A stretch of DNA of 64,000 nucleotides from Adineta ricciae (Eukaryota; Rotifera; Eurotatoria; Adinetida; Adinetidae), in contig CAJNOJ010000112.1 of the NCBI GenBank assembly GCA_905250025.1, forward strand, positions 62,001 through 126,000, in the 5' to 3' direction. This document shows, piece by piece, positions 41,183 to 54,603 of the stretch. Numbering within the stretch: position 1 is the first letter of the stretch; each line of letters starts with the position of its first letter. The position numbers were made by a program, and so were the translations under genes. The notes beneath the pieces were generated by a model that had not been told where the DNA came from, made no database searches, and saw only the letters and a program-made list of their open reading frames with translations.

Positions 41183-42324
41183 ATGGGTGGTAAGCATATT
41201 AAAAATCAAATAGGTAGCTCTCGACAAATTTAATTCAAATCATATCCTTGCAGTATCATTAATGTTCTACATTATTTTAGCTCCACGACGTCCTGATCCT
41301 ACTGATTATGTTTGGCTGGAGAGACAAACATTTCACATCAGAGGTGATGAGTATACACTACTTCGACGACTTGGAAACGGAAGTTTCGGCTCCGTTTGGG
41401 TATCTACTACACCAAGTGGTGAGTACAACTGTACTAATGAGCGTATTCCATTGACAAAATTGATTTCTCTAGGCTTCTACGCTGCTGTTAAAGTATTTGA
41501 CCTTCGTCGCCGGAGAAGTGCTTCTAAAGCGCTTCATTTAACTCGATCATTCGAAACTGAAATTCGAATGGCCTATGAAATGCGTAATGCAGGAAACTAT
41601 GCTGCAACGATCTACGGATTTGAATTTGATCGGCAACGGAACGTCGCATTAATAGCTATGGAGTTAGGCGATGATTCTTTGAAAAACCGGGTTCAAACTC
41701 TTCATCGATCACATCGAGGATCGGAAACAGCTGGACATGATTATATATCAGCTTCGGATCGGAAGAATATTTGGTTACAATTAGTTGAGATCATACTTGC
41801 TTTAGACCGACTCCATGTTGTAAGTAGACGGAAGAAGCGCATGTTTTCCTCGTTACACATACTGTATTTTAGATTCATCGTGATTTAAAACCGTCGAATT
41901 TAGTATTCTTTGGTCCGGTGATGAAATTGATTGATTTTGGTATATCACAAAAAGAGTATTCACCGTAAGTTTACATTGTTATTGTCATTTTTTTTTCATG
42001 CTAATCATTTTCTATCATTCAATTGTACTTAGACACGAGCCATTGATCGGCGACCGTTGTTACGCTGCGCCCGAATGCTTGTCAGGTGGAGCGCCTATCA
42101 CAACGAAAGCTGATATATGGTCTGCAGGTGGCATTCTCTACTATATGACTTATGGCTCTAAGCCCTATTATCGTTCGCCATTACCTCCACCAAACTCTGC
42201 AACAACCCGTTCAGTTCTTGTTCAGGAAGTTATTCATCATTGTCTTCGACGAAACCTTCATCGACGTGCTAATCATCAATGGCTTGCTCAACATCCGCTC
42301 TCGAGTAGTACCGCACTTGGTTAG
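41183..42324 (+). CDS. Compact TTK/Mps1-like protein kinase
   Basis: Five exons (41183-41189, 41281-41418, 41473-41819, 41873-41964, 42033-42324) join in frame to give 291 residues; introns are 91, 54, 53 and 68 nt. Nearly the whole protein is one kinase domain. It has a glycine loop LGNGSFGSVW, lysine AAVKVFDL, catalytic loop IHRDLKPSN, DFGIS, APECL, and the region DIWSAGGILYYMTYG, which is close to the Mps1/TTK sequence. All catalytic residues are present, so it should be active. TTK acts in the spindle checkpoint, but its N-terminal TPR/regulatory part is absent here. A minimal paralog with another role is therefore as likely. The seven-base first exon is inferred from splice consensus and phase; the alternative is an unseen upstream exon. 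Confidence 0.82.
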
Positions 42325-42522
42325 CTTTATGTATATTCTATTTCTAGGAACTCTTTTAAATAAATATTCGTCTATCTAGTTTTTACATTCAATTCTAACA
42401 TCGTATCACTTCAGAGATATACAAACACTGCCAATAAATTTTTATTAGAATCGTAGAAAAAAAAACATCCGAACAAAAGTTTCATGAGTACCAATGAAAT
42501 AGTCTGTCATAATCTTATTCTA

Positions 42523-45500
42523 TCAATCAAAAATATCCTCGAAAATGAGCTCGTCCGCATTAGGCGCATCATTTATTGTACCATCACCATCAATACTTGA
42601 GCAGCATGTGATCGCATAATTCAATCGTTCGTACATGATTTCTTTGGTTGAGTAAGTCGGTAGATCAATTGTAAAAAAGCATGTATGAGAACCTATACAA
42701 GTAAACGTAACACAAAGCATTCTTTTCTAATCTATACAAATAATATTTACGTGGAAGTGTTTTATCAGGACTGGCATCTCCGTAAATATCTAATTTCGAA
42801 ATAGTAAATTTACATTGAAAATCTTCATCTCGAGTTGGTAATGTATTTCGACCCCAAACGAATATCAAAAACAATTTCCTCTGTTCATCGGTAAACATAT
42901 CACTAAGAACTGTCCAGAACAATTGGATTGTCTCGCAATCTGGATTATACTCATAACTATATGTAGTGTTGCGCTTTAATAATTCAACATCAATTTGGCC
43001 TTTACCACAGACAGTTTCTTCCAGTTCATTTGCTGTAAACAAATTTAAGTAATACGATGGAACGATACTAAAAATTCCTTCGCGAATGAAATTGATCTGT
43101 CGATTAAACTCGTTCAAACGATATTGTCGATACAAAGAACAGTATTGTTTGAAATTGGATGCTGTTATTGGAAGTTCCGATCCACTTGGTACTAATTCAT
43201 AAGTTAAACCTGAGGAACTGACAACATCAAAACGTAATTCGCTCATAATGCTGCTAAACATCGATCCCATGTCATTATCTGTTTCAGTTAATCTCATCGT
43301 TTCAATATTCTTCTCCATTTCATTAATAATTCGAAAGCTTTGAATATCTATTGCTTCGATATCTTCAACGGTAATTTCTTCTTTTAAAAGCTGCTTCCAT
43401 ACAAGATGAGCAAATTTGATATCTAAGTAATGTTTTTTCCGCATAGCTAAACCCATCAACTGTCCAACAAATCGATACTGTTGGACAATTTTCTTCGAGA
43501 TAGGCTTATTCGGTGGAAACGAATGCGGAATCCAACAATCACGATTCAAGCCACTATTTGTTCGTCCGTTTGGACATAAAATAAACAATGGTAATCTCGT
43601 CGAACATATATCCATACAAATTCTCGTAATCGAGTCACGATAAGGTCCACCGGAATCTGTGCTATGCATTCCGGTGTATTGTGCTTGCCATAGTTGTTCA
43701 TTTCCACGTCGAAAGATTACATGTGCGTTCGCATACAGTTGTTGATAAGCTTGGTAAAACATCGTGTTTTCACTCTTGTCAGTATCTGTACTGGCTTTGA
43801 CTGTATCGAAATGGACATTTTGATAATCATTGGTATAGGCACCTTCGGTTTTTTGTAGCGATTCCCTGAAACACGACATTTTTGTCGATGTTAAGAGATA
43901 ATTCTTTATTTGACGAATTTGATCGGTGAGATAACTGCGTCCTTGTGGGAGGTTGAAATCAACCAAGGAGAGACTATCTTCAACAAATTTGTTCAGGACA
44001 TAAATGAATTTTGCACGGATCTGAATCGCATCAGCTGGAATGTTTAATAAATGTGGGTAATTGCTATAGAATGCGGCGTTCGGCTCCGATTCGCTTGGGA
44101 GACTGTCGAGAAAACTTGTTATCGAATCATTTAATTGCGAACTATTGTTCATGAAATTGATCAAATCTTGATCGGAAAGATGGTTAAAATGTTGGTTGGA
44201 TTTTCCAAAGTCTTCCTGAGTAATTTTGTACTTGTCAACTAAGAACTTCTTAGTTTGCTTGAGAAATTCTTCGGGTAACGAACTTTCTTTCGTCGGATTC
44301 GTCCATGTGTGAATAGCATTGACGCTGATGAACAAATTTTGGATGTGTTCGGGTAGTTTGGATTGGAATTCTTGAATCTGTTTGCTGCCAGTTGTCGAGG
44401 GTTTCTTCTGTTCAGTTAACAGGACGTAAACAAAGTCAGCTAAAGCAATTTCGAAGTTTTTCTTCGAAGTACTACTCAGTGAAACCGATTTCGATGATAA
44501 TTCAATTAATAAATGATAGAAGAATTTTTCAATGCGATTGTTCAATTTGACTGACTTACTGATTTGTATTAAACTGAAAGAAAAGAGTCAATTGGAAGAG
44601 AATGATTCTTACAGATAAGTGAACTTACCTGGTAAAAACATTAATGATGAATAATTTCGATTGATGTGTTGGAACGATCACGAAAAGATCAAAGAGAAGA
44701 TTGATTAACGGAGTTGGGAAAAGGATTGGAACGACATGGTCAATTTGTCGAGCGTGTATCAATGATTTATCTGTGATTAATTCAATGAGTAAATTCACAA
44801 CTTTGAAGAAAAAATCAACATCGGACTGTTGACTTAACAGAGATGGTTGAAATAGAAAATCAATGGAATGCATGAGAAGATCTTTCTGTAAATGATAGAG
44901 TAACGGTGCTTGAATTTCTAAATCAGTTGTATTAGTATCTTGGATCAATTGTTTTAATTCATTTTTAACAATCGAATGAATTAGATTATGAATTCGATCG
45001 ATGTCTTCATTTCTTTCGAGTTTGGTTGAATCCAAGATTTTTAAGAGAAAAATTAAAAATTTATAGTCGCCAAATTTTTCCAGAGGAAATCGAGCTGTTT
45101 CGTCTAATGACCAAACTTCGAGCATGTTAAGAATAGTGTAACGTGCGTAGATCGTGGTTAAACCGTATTCACAAGCTAAACGAGCTTGCTGGAATTGTTT
45201 TAATGATATATTTTCATGTGAATACCGCACTGATGGTGGTGTGATTGAAGTTTGCTTTTTTTTCGATAATTCATCTACATCGAATAATTGATAAATATCA
45301 TCGTTATTGCTGCCCGTAGAGGACTTCTCTTGAATCCACTCGTAGATCGTCGGATTCATGTCGAAATCTTGGATTGCTTGTCTAAACCAATTTGGATCAA
45401 GTTTTCCCTCGAATTCCATGGTATCTTTACTGAATTTGAGCGATGGATTTGATTTCCAATATGCGAACAGACGTTCAGCTATGTTGTGCGTCGGCTGATT

Positions 45501-48500
45501 CAATAAATCAGTCAATAATTGTGAATCGATTGATGGATCGATCTTAGTTAGAAGATTTTCGTAGCGCTTTCGATCATGCTCCAGATCTGCTTTGATAAAT
45601 TGCGACTTTTGTTCGCGTAAAATCGTATGGATGACACTGAGATCGGATGGTTTGTATTGGTCAATCGTTGTCTCGATCCATGAGTTTTTATATCCCATTG
45701 CTAGAAGACTGGGTCCAATGATCGAAGTAGGAGGTAGGAGAAGAGTGGGTGATCGGTATTGATCGAGTGTTATTGCTCGATTAAGATACGTAAGAGATTT
45801 TAATGCTACACGAAGAGTATTTTCATCGGTTATGCTATTTGTTTCATCGGTTTGACGAAAGAATTCAAGATAATTCGATTTGATATCATAGCGATCATCA
45901 TCGATCTTTGTAGTGAAGTTTAAATCATTGTTGAAGTACATCTCTATAGAGCCTGGCTGAACAGTAATAAATAAACGAAAATATTCATTGAGCACAATCG
46001 GATTGGTACTTTCATCTTTCTGGTCTTCACTTTTCAAACAAAGTTTTCCATTCGAGGCGATGAAAATCATCGATCGCGAATTTAGAGTGACAATTACTAA
46101 TTTTTCACCTAATGGCGGGTATTGTGGAATGCATAGGTCAAATACTAACGTATAACTAGTCCATTCGTCGTCAGATTTGTCGAGAATAAGATATGTATTA
46201 TGACCATGCAATTCGACGGTCGAATAACCCTGATACGATTTGAAATATTTTGCTTCGTCAGGTTCTGCTTCTTTTTTCTTTTGTTCCCAGGTACTCTCGC
46301 TGAAGGGTGCATTAAAAGGAAGAAGAGTTCCATCGACAAACGATGCTTGGCCTTCGAAAAACGTAATGGTATTGACTTGTTTTCGATAGTCTTTTATTCG
46401 TTGATAATCATTTCCCACATAGAAAAGGCCGTAGGTAAACAATCGACGAATTTGTTCTTCAGAAAGAGCATGCTTCCATACAGCTAAATTATTCATTCTC
46501 GCTGCTGTACCAGGTAGGATGTACATATTTAAGATTTTGATTGTTTCATTAGAAATCGTATCAGAAAATATCTGACATTGGTTGTTCACATAAACTTTTA
46601 ATTGTCGCCTTTTGGCTAAGAATATGATTACACAGTGAGCTAATTCATTTGGTTTCTGCCAAATAATGTCGGTTGAATCAAATGTGATCAATTGAATGTC
46701 ATGGGAATCATTCAAAACTTCGAAATCAAAACTGATAGTCAGCGTTGTTATTTCCTCATTGTTTACTGATAAGAGAAATCCAGGACTATCTTCTGGTAAG
46801 ACTAAACGATCTTGCTCGAGAATAAACGTGGTTTGAAGATTGTGTTCGTGGATAAAATCACGTAGAAGATTTCCCGTAGATTTCGTTCTTGATTCGAGAA
46901 CGAAATCTTGTTGAGCATTGCTAACAAGATATGCATGAAATGGATAATCAACTAGAACATTATTAACCGGAACAGTGTCAGGCAACATCAATGGCTTGTA
47001 ACCATGAGGTAGTGGGCAATCTTGCATATCCTCTGGACTTACTATGACTTCACAAGATCTTAATGGATCCGAACCCCATTGGATTGTAATTGAAGGATAA
47101 TAAGTGGTAATGAGGCCATGTGGTAAGAGATTACATTTCGTCGTTGATAGAGGAATGTATTTATCATGTTCGAAAGCTGTGCCTAAGAGTTTACCATTCA
47201 GCCAATATTTAATTTTCGTATTCTTTCCATTGATTTCAATTCCGCAACCACAAACATCATTTTCATTCCAACGAATGTCATTGAATTGAGAATAAAAACC
47301 TTGGTCATTGAAAAATACAGCACGAGATCCATCGTATGACCAAGAATATTTATCATCACCAACACCCGTACTGCCCGACGGGCAGAACTCGGTGGTCGCC
47401 CAACCAATTTGAAGAACACCACCGACTGGTAAACGAACACAAAAATACCAATTTCCTTCGCTCACAGCTATATTCTCAAGAACAAATGTCGGGAAACTAA
47501 CTGTGGTGTTCTCATAATTCGGTGCGATTCGTCCACGAAAGCGATGTTTAACTCCACATTCCTGCATTACATCATTACTTGCAATATTGCGTGGCCTCGG
47601 TGCAATCGAAAATACATTATCACCTGTCCGTCCGCGCTTATAATACTGCAATTCTCCTTCCGAAATGCACGGTTTCCAGCCTTGATGAGTAGTTAAAGCA
47701 TCAACGATCGATGGGTTACTTTTAAATGCGGTTCTGTTCCAAATTGTATATGCTGAATCATCTTGATCAGTGACGATGATAGAATCTTGTACGATCTCTT
47801 GCTCTTCATTATCTTGAGTGATTTCCCCTTTTGATTCACAGTGATTCAAACTTAGATAGTATTGTTCTAGGTGTTGCTTATCAAATACACGTAGATCTTT
47901 TGGTTGTTGGTTGTCCCCTTCCATTGGTGAGTTTACGCAAAGTTTTGCCAGGAGAGACGCACATGGCTTTTGCATGAAGATTTCAATAACCTTAGTATTA
48001 TTCAATAGATAGTACAAAACAGATATGGCCAAACGCTTCAATTGTACAAACATTAAAGATTCTTTAGTATCGATTTGTATGAACTCTTCGAACAGATCTA
48101 GGAGTGATTCGAATTGATCAGGTAAACTGGGTGGTGGAACATCGACTTTCAGTTGTAATTTATCGATTGATACGGACTCAGTTTGATTGGTCTGCGAATA
48201 TTGAATCACATATGGCATTTCCGTTTGGTTTATTTCAATAATCAACGCTAGTGGTGAATCGTCATTTAATTTCTTATTCTTTTCTCCATTTACAATCGAA
48301 CCTAATCGATAAGGTTCGATATAACCACCGAGAACATTTAGCGCTGCACGAAGACTTTTCATTTCACCGGAATTATTCCTCTCAATGGAGTCCGCATTCA
48401 AATTCGACCGAATCGAATTACATACGAGTTCAACTGCCATTGCTTTCCATGCTGATTCCACCGTCATAATCGTGCGGTACATGGAAATCAACTCTGCAAG

Positions 48501-51500
48501 AATATCTTCAGACACGGAAGTTTCATCGCCAATGGCATCTAATACATCGATTAGAAATTTTTGTATTATAGCTCTTGGAATTCCATCAGCGTGGTCGGCT
48601 ATCGCCGGAATTAAATGACGTAAAAGTTTGATTGTCAACAGGCGCGTTACGTTCGATTGGTTGCATTGATAAATGTCAAGTAATTCTTGTAGATATTCGC
48701 TAGTTGTGCAAATCGATAGAATATGTTTATAAAAATAAACACATCGAAGAAGAAGAGCGATATATTGATTGATGAAAAGAATCGTTTTGGATTCATTATT
48801 CTCCTTCATATGAAGAAACCATTTGATATCGACATTTTCCAAAGAATTCGTTGAACTTTCCGTTGAAATCATACTTGTTTTTAACGTTTTCAAATTATTG
48901 AAAATCAGTGTATTGAAAACAAACTTTGCTTGTTGTTGAAATGTTTGACTTGCTGGATCACGTAGTTTTTCCATTTCAATTGTTTCACACAATCTCAAAA
49001 CCAATAAACGAAACCAATTGAATGCGCTCAATCGCAGTTCAACCTTAATCGTCGATGTATCATCAGCTCTCAAACTAACAAACGAATTAAATAAGTTTTC
49101 AATAATTCGAAACGCATACAAATGAGAAATATCAATCAGTTCATATGATACATTCATCAAATAAAAGACATTTTGTGCAAAATGATTCGATTTGATCATC
49201 GATGGTAGAACAAGTTTTACAATTGAATAGTATACATTACTAATATCATCTCGTAGTTGATTGTTCGAGGCAGGAATAAGATCGAAATACGACCAATCGA
49301 AGTCGTTGTTTCGCATGAAAGGTAAATATACTGAGAGAACTTTCAACGCTGCTTTGTCATCGCTTAAATTGAGAATTTTTTGAATAAACGTTCTACTAAA
49401 ACGATAGGTGATTAACCGCTGCATTGCCCGTTGATGTTGCCGTTCGAGACATTGCTTTAATTCGTCAATTTCCCCTTGTTTTTCTTCGATCGTCATCGAC
49501 GTGGAGGTTTTATAGAAATCTCCGTAAACAAAATGATCGATAGTGCGATTTAACAAACTTTCATGATCATATTTTTCTTCCATGATGTGTTTTTTCTCTA
49601 ACATAAATCGTTTGAAACGAAGACAAGCCTGAAATAGATTACGAAGAATCTTCAACACATGTCGCGCTTTCGTCCACCGCGAATATTGTCGATGAAACGC
49701 GGGTTTGATTGTATAATCAATCATTTTCGTTGAAGTTAACTCTTCTTTCACCGGACTGATCAGATCACTTGCCTTCACCGATGATAAAAGAAATAATGCT
49801 CTCATCTTGATTTGTTTGTGCAACTCTACACAATCACCACCTTGACCTTTAATTGTCGAAAACACAGCGGAAATACGATTGGCATATTCGAAGATCGAGA
49901 TTAACTTTGAATGAGGTTTATTCTGATCATTTCGTACTAATTCTGATTTGGCTAAATTGATGCGTTGATATAATTTCACATAAACAGCAAAAATAGCTGC
50001 GCAAGCTTCGTTAGCTTGTTGTTCAATTGATTTCTGTAACATATGTGGTTTATTTCGAAGAGATGCTTTCAACTTTGTTATTAGTCGTGCACCATCATTA
50101 GTATTGTTGTAAATTGACATAAGAAATTCTTCTTCATCCTTAATAGATGAATTATCTACTTTAAAATCACTATAATTCGCTAATGTTGTTGTTAGTAAAT
50201 CATCGTTTTCATTTGTTACACATCCGCCTGAGAATAGAGGTAGTTTCAGTTTGTTGAAATGTTTGGATTCGAGAGAATCTTGAGGTGAGCCGATGATCAG
50301 CACATACGTTAGTTTTCCGAGTAAATAAGCGAGAAAATTGTTATCAAGATGATGAAGACAATACTCAGCCAGTAAAGGCAGAATTGAGATGAAAATCGGT
50401 TGGTTACATTCGTAATTGAACATCTCATTCGAATTGCTCATCAATGCTAAGTTATTTAGAATCATTGAGAAGAGTTCATTCTCAGATGAATTTTGTTCAA
50501 GATACTTTTTAAATATGTAAGTTAAATAATCTGTAAATAAACGACTTAGTTCGTTCGTTGCAAGTTTTTTTTCACAAGAATCGATTAACCGGTAGAATAA
50601 AATCTTTTGAAATGATATCAATAACGCTTCCGTATTCGAGTTTTCTTTGTCGTTGAAGTATCGATCAATAAACCAATAGAGAATATTCAGTGCTGTTGAT
50701 TTTGCCGTTTCGTCGCATAAACTTTCAATCCAATTTGCTAAGATTTCGGTCTTATTCAATTCAATAACCAATTGTTCGATTAAACTCCGATGCTTATTTT
50801 CACTAATATACTGTTGAAACAATGATAATTTGTCGATAAATGATGTTGTCTGCAGATTGATAACATGAATCAATGCTTTCGATGCTTCTTTACTAATGGA
50901 GATCTGTTCATTGGACGATAATTTGAATAATAGATCAAACCACACTTTCAAATCCGTTTCCGAAATATACGTTGATCGATCATTCGAGTGATCAACAAGT
51001 ATCTGTAAATGCATTGTAAACAAGCGTAAACAAACAGTCAGAATTTGATTCAATTCGGGACGTATCAATTCTGCTAGACCTTCGATAATATGAAACAAAT
51101 CCTGAAAAGTTTTTCTATGAAATTCACAAGAAATAGATGATAAGTGACATTGTTCGACAGGCGAGTGGATAGTGTTCTCAATATCTAGATGTGAAAGAAT
51201 AATCGAAGAGAGAAAGGGACCTGTAAATTGATTGTCATTGATTTGAAGTAACTGCTCATTAGGATAAGAATGAATTGTTTTTAAATAGTCCAATGAAGGA
51301 AATTCTATGAAAAGCAATGAAAGGTATGTGTAGGAAGTTGAAGAACTAACAATTTACCTCTTTCTTCTGATGACTCTTTCATAATTTCAATTAGATTGTT
51401 GTTCAATTGTTTGATTAAACCTCGAACATTGAAAACCTCATTGGTATTGAAGATTAACTGTTTCAATAATAACAAAAGATCTTCGAAAGATCCTTTGGCA

Positions 51501-52252
51501 ACAGAAAAACTCAGCAAAATCTTCATTGCCTGCTTTGATACAGCTTTATCTGCTGATGACGATAATTCTTGAGTGTAACGTATCAATGGTGCTAGTGATT
51601 TATATAAGAGTGCGTGTTCTGATAATAAACTTTTCATTGGAAGTTGTTCACATAATTGTCCTGCCAATGTGAGAATTTGCTGAATTATGAATGGATCATT
51701 CTTTTCGGCAGATTTGATAAGGATTAATAGAATGGATATTAATGATTGAATAGCAAAGTAAGATAACTGTTTCGAGTGAAATTTCTCTTTTTGTAATTCG
51801 AGATCGTCACTCGATTCCGCATCTTCGGTAAAATGTTGCTCAAATATCGATAAATCAGATGAATTATCTTGTTTCGTTTTCTCTGTTACCTTTGCTTCAA
51901 GTTTTTGTTTATATTCTAATCGTTGTGCGATTATTTCCACGAGTTCGGTATTCTGTACGATAATCGATGGTTGAATCGTATTCTTCAACAGATTGTCTAT
52001 CTCCTCGGTGAAAGTCGTCCATGGAACAGATTTCGTCAATGCGAATAGATAATTCCGAATACGTTTTATGCATTCCGTTTGTGACTGTGTCAATTGAACT
52101 TCAGGATTGGATTCCGTTGGATCTGTTGTTGTTGCTGCTGCAGGGAACAAGTAGTCAACGTCATCTTTGCCGGAACTCGGTGCAATTGCTTCCAAAGTGC
52201 TGGAATCGTCTTCATCAGCAATGAATTCGACTTTAAATAACGGCTGGTCCAT
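42523..52252 (-). CDS. Giant HECT-type E3 ubiquitin ligase (SPRY and LamG-like domains)
   Basis: Four exons (52252-51358, 51304-44629, 44573-42751, 42692-42523) join in frame to give about 3187 residues; introns are 53, 55 and 58 nt. The first 1500 residues are helical, armadillo/HEAT-like. A SPRY domain lies at about 1545-1690 (GNWYFCVRLPVGGVLQIGWA, KIKYWLNGKLLGTAF). One or two ConA/LamG-like folds follow between about 1800 and 2170 (LAVWKHALSEEQIRRLF). The HECT domain occupies about 2800-3187: YRDSITRICMD, QQYRFVGQLMGLAMR, and the active-site Cys in LPRSHTCFFTIDLP, restored only by splicing exons 3 and 4. It should transfer ubiquitin from an E2 to substrates via a thioester. Architecture recalls HECTD4 or HERC1 without RCC1 repeats; orthology is unresolved. 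An in-frame stop lies upstream, making the ATG at 52252 the start. Confidence 0.9.
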
Positions 52253-52773
52253 GTATTCTAAAGTAGATGACACTTAGATCTCGGCGACCTCAGAGTTTTG
52301 AAAAAAAGAAATTTAACTCGACGAAGCGAAGCACGATGATAGCCCCTTTTCTTTCTGACTACGTCGAGAACGAACGAGAAAAGAGGAAAAATATTCGACT
52401 GCCTGTGTTGATGTTGACTTTGATTTTTTGTTCGCTTCTTATCGTTTTATATAAGTTGCCTACCTCTTATTTTTCTTTCCTACTTGCTGTTTCATTTATC
52501 ACAACACAGCAAGCAACAGAACATTACCACGTGGATGTTTATGCAATGAAACAAAATACGCGTTGACACCTATATATATATATATATATATATATATTCT
52601 CTGTTATTTTTTCTAATGCTGTTAAATTAAAGAAAAACCTCGTTGATGGCATTTTTTCTTGATGAATAAACCATTGAATCACGCGACATAGTTCCTCGTT
52701 TTTTCGTTTAGACATCTATCATATACGTATGACTTTCGATTCTTTATTATGAAGAAAAGTGGTATAAAAATTT
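52253..52773. other. Intergenic spacer with TA microsatellite
   Basis: About 520 nt between the HECT gene start and the end of the GH88 gene. It contains the TA repeat listed next. A 99-codon plus-strand ORF (52267-52566) overlaps the HECT promoter; it shows a basic N-terminus and a hydrophobic stretch but no family and is probably spurious. Confidence 0.4.
52571..52597. repeat. TA dinucleotide microsatellite
   Basis: Thirteen uninterrupted TA units plus a T, about 320 nt upstream of the HECT gene start. Likely polymorphic in length. Confidence 0.95.
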
Positions 52774-53946
52774 TTAGAGTTTAGATAAACGTAAAACAGC
52801 TTGTGTTAAATAATAATCACCAAAGACCGTTGCAACATCATAAGGATGTGACGGATAAGGTCCTTGGGTACCATTAGCAATAACTGCACGTAAAATATAA
52901 TCTTTATTTCCCAGTATTAAATATGTCGGACTGATTAGTTGATCTACGATAGCTTTAGCTTTTGTTAGAAAACGATCTCTGAGTTCTTGTACGCCGACAT
53001 ATTGAGATAATTCAACCAGACCACTGGCAAATATCGCAGCAGCTGACGTATCTCGCGGTTGGTAGGGAATAGTAGAATTGTGAGGAGCATCAAAATCCCA
53101 ATATGGTATTACATCTTTTTCACTTGGAAGATGCGAAAGAAAATAATTCGCGGCACCAATAGCTTTATCAAGAAACGGTTGATGTTTTGTATAACGATAA
53201 GCTATAGTAAATCCGGCGACAGCCCATGCTTGTCCTCGCGACCAGGTTGACCAATCAGCATAACCTTGTGCTGTATATTTTCGAATGACACTTCCATCTG
53301 TTTCATTGTATTCTACCACATGGTAAGTACTATTATCCGCTCTGAAATGTTCGTGCATCGTTCGATTAGCATGTTGCCATGCCATATCATGCCATGTTTG
53401 ATTATTTGTTCGATTACTAGCTTCGAATAATAATTCTAGGTTCATCATATTGTCAATAATGACGAGAAACCCTTGTGAACTATCCCAAGATCGTGTGCAT
53501 CGAACAATTGGTGAATATCGCGTCGATAAAGAATTGGCTGTTGTAACAACAATCTGTAAATATTCAGGTATTTTTAATAGTTGATATGCATGCCCGAAAC
53601 TAGACATGATTACAAAGCCAACATCGTGTGTATTAGTCATGTTCGCCACCGGAGCTAAGGGCAACATTAAATCCGTGGCCATTTTCAAAATATTATGTGT
53701 CGCATTGACTTCTAATAGATTCCAAAATATTCCCGAGAAAAATCCATTAGTAAAGCTGTACAGAGGTGGAATAGATATCCAGTCTGATTGTAAAGGATAT
53801 CCCATAAAAGGATACGTTTTGAACGATATGTCCAGATACTGATGATAAAGTATAGTATATTGAACGTTGGCATAGCTCATCACATTGAAAGTATCTACAC
53901 CGCCAGTGACAAGCAACAAAGTAGTGAGAAGGGCTAGAGCGAACAT
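52774..53946 (-). CDS. Secreted GH88 unsaturated glucuronyl hydrolase-like enzyme
   Basis: A 390-residue single exon with signal peptide (MFALALLTTLLLVTGGVD). The alpha/alpha-barrel signature of GH88 is clear. HDVGFVIMSSFG and IDNMMNLELLFEAS carry the two Asp residues that in characterised unsaturated glucuronyl hydrolases lie in the active site. YADWSTWSRGQAWAVAGF, IPYWDFDAP and DTSAAAIFASGLVEL are also typical. Such enzymes remove the 4,5-unsaturated uronic acid left by polysaccharide lyases on chondroitin, heparin or alginate-type fragments. The family is mostly bacterial and fungal, so horizontal acquisition is plausible; the gene has no intron. A TATA box 38-44 nt upstream of the ATG suggests it is expressed. 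No lyase gene is nearby. Confidence 0.9.
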   Translation of the reverse strand: MFALALLTTLLLVTGGVDTFNVMSYANVQYTILYHQYLDISFKTYPFMGYPLQSDWISIPPLYSFTNGFFSGIFWNLLEVNATHNILKMATDLMLPLAPVANMTNTHDVGFVIMSSFGHAYQLLKIPEYLQIVVTTANSLSTRYSPIVRCTRSWDSSQGFLVIIDNMMNLELLFEASNRTNNQTWHDMAWQHANRTMHEHFRADNSTYHVVEYNETDGSVIRKYTAQGYADWSTWSRGQAWAVAGFTIAYRYTKHQPFLDKAIGAANYFLSHLPSEKDVIPYWDFDAPHNSTIPYQPRDTSAAAIFASGLVELSQYVGVQELRDRFLTKAKAIVDQLISPTYLILGNKDYILRAVIANGTQGPYPSHPYDVATVFGDYYLTQAVLRLSKL

Positions 53947-53983
53947 AGTTAAGTATGATAAGAATATGAATGTAATGATTAGA

Positions 53984-53990
53984 TTATATA
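53984..53990 (-). promoter_or_regulatory. TATA box of the GH88 gene
   Basis: TATATAA on the minus strand, 38-44 nt upstream of the ATG at 53946. Confidence 0.5.
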
Positions 53991-54603
53991 CGTTGCGATA
54001 TGCTTATCAGGATCTTTACTGATAAAAGAGTAAGTGAACATTTGTCTTTTGGTTACTATTTGCAAAATATAATTGGAAAGATTCCAAGTGAAAAGAAAAC
54101 AAAAATTCAGAGTACGTCTGACCATCAAGCGTGACTGCTATAAGCATAATATTCTCTGACGTATAACGACTTAACTTAATGCCTTTTTTAACCGTGATCA
54201 AACTCTTCCTACGGAGAATTCAATTTAAAATATGACTCTCGCAGTGACTTCTAATGAAGTTTAAATAAAGCACCAATTAACACAGATCTGTCACCTGTCA
54301 AATCGAGACAAATGCGAAACAATGCGCCCCTACGAGAAACTTTCTTTATCATATTCATTTTGGAAGAAAACTACTCATTATGAAAACATCTGCATCACTC
54401 GCTCTAATTTTTCATCAAGTAATCTCCTTCTGCGCGTGAGTTTCAATGACATCCTATATCAGATTAGAATAGGAATCTTTGCCAAGGATAGCATTATCAT
54501 CTTTGACGTTATTTACGCCAGTCGAATATAAACTTAGTAGTGAACTCACACGCATATATATCTTTCTATTGTGTTACAAAAAATAAACTGAAGTATCTAA
54601 GGA
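53991..54603. other. Divergent promoter region GH88 / GPCR
   Basis: About 610 nt. An ATATAAAC near 54526, about 75 nt before the GPCR ATG, may be its TATA element. No gene-like ORF with motifs. Confidence 0.4.

Noticed and set aside
52253..52273. Start of the HECT gene at 52273
   Set aside because: The codon there is GTG, preceded by an in-frame stop; the first ATG in frame is at 52252.
52267..52566. 99-codon ORF upstream of the HECT gene
   Set aside because: Overlaps the presumed promoter, has no recognisable domain, and reads into sequence just before the TA repeat.
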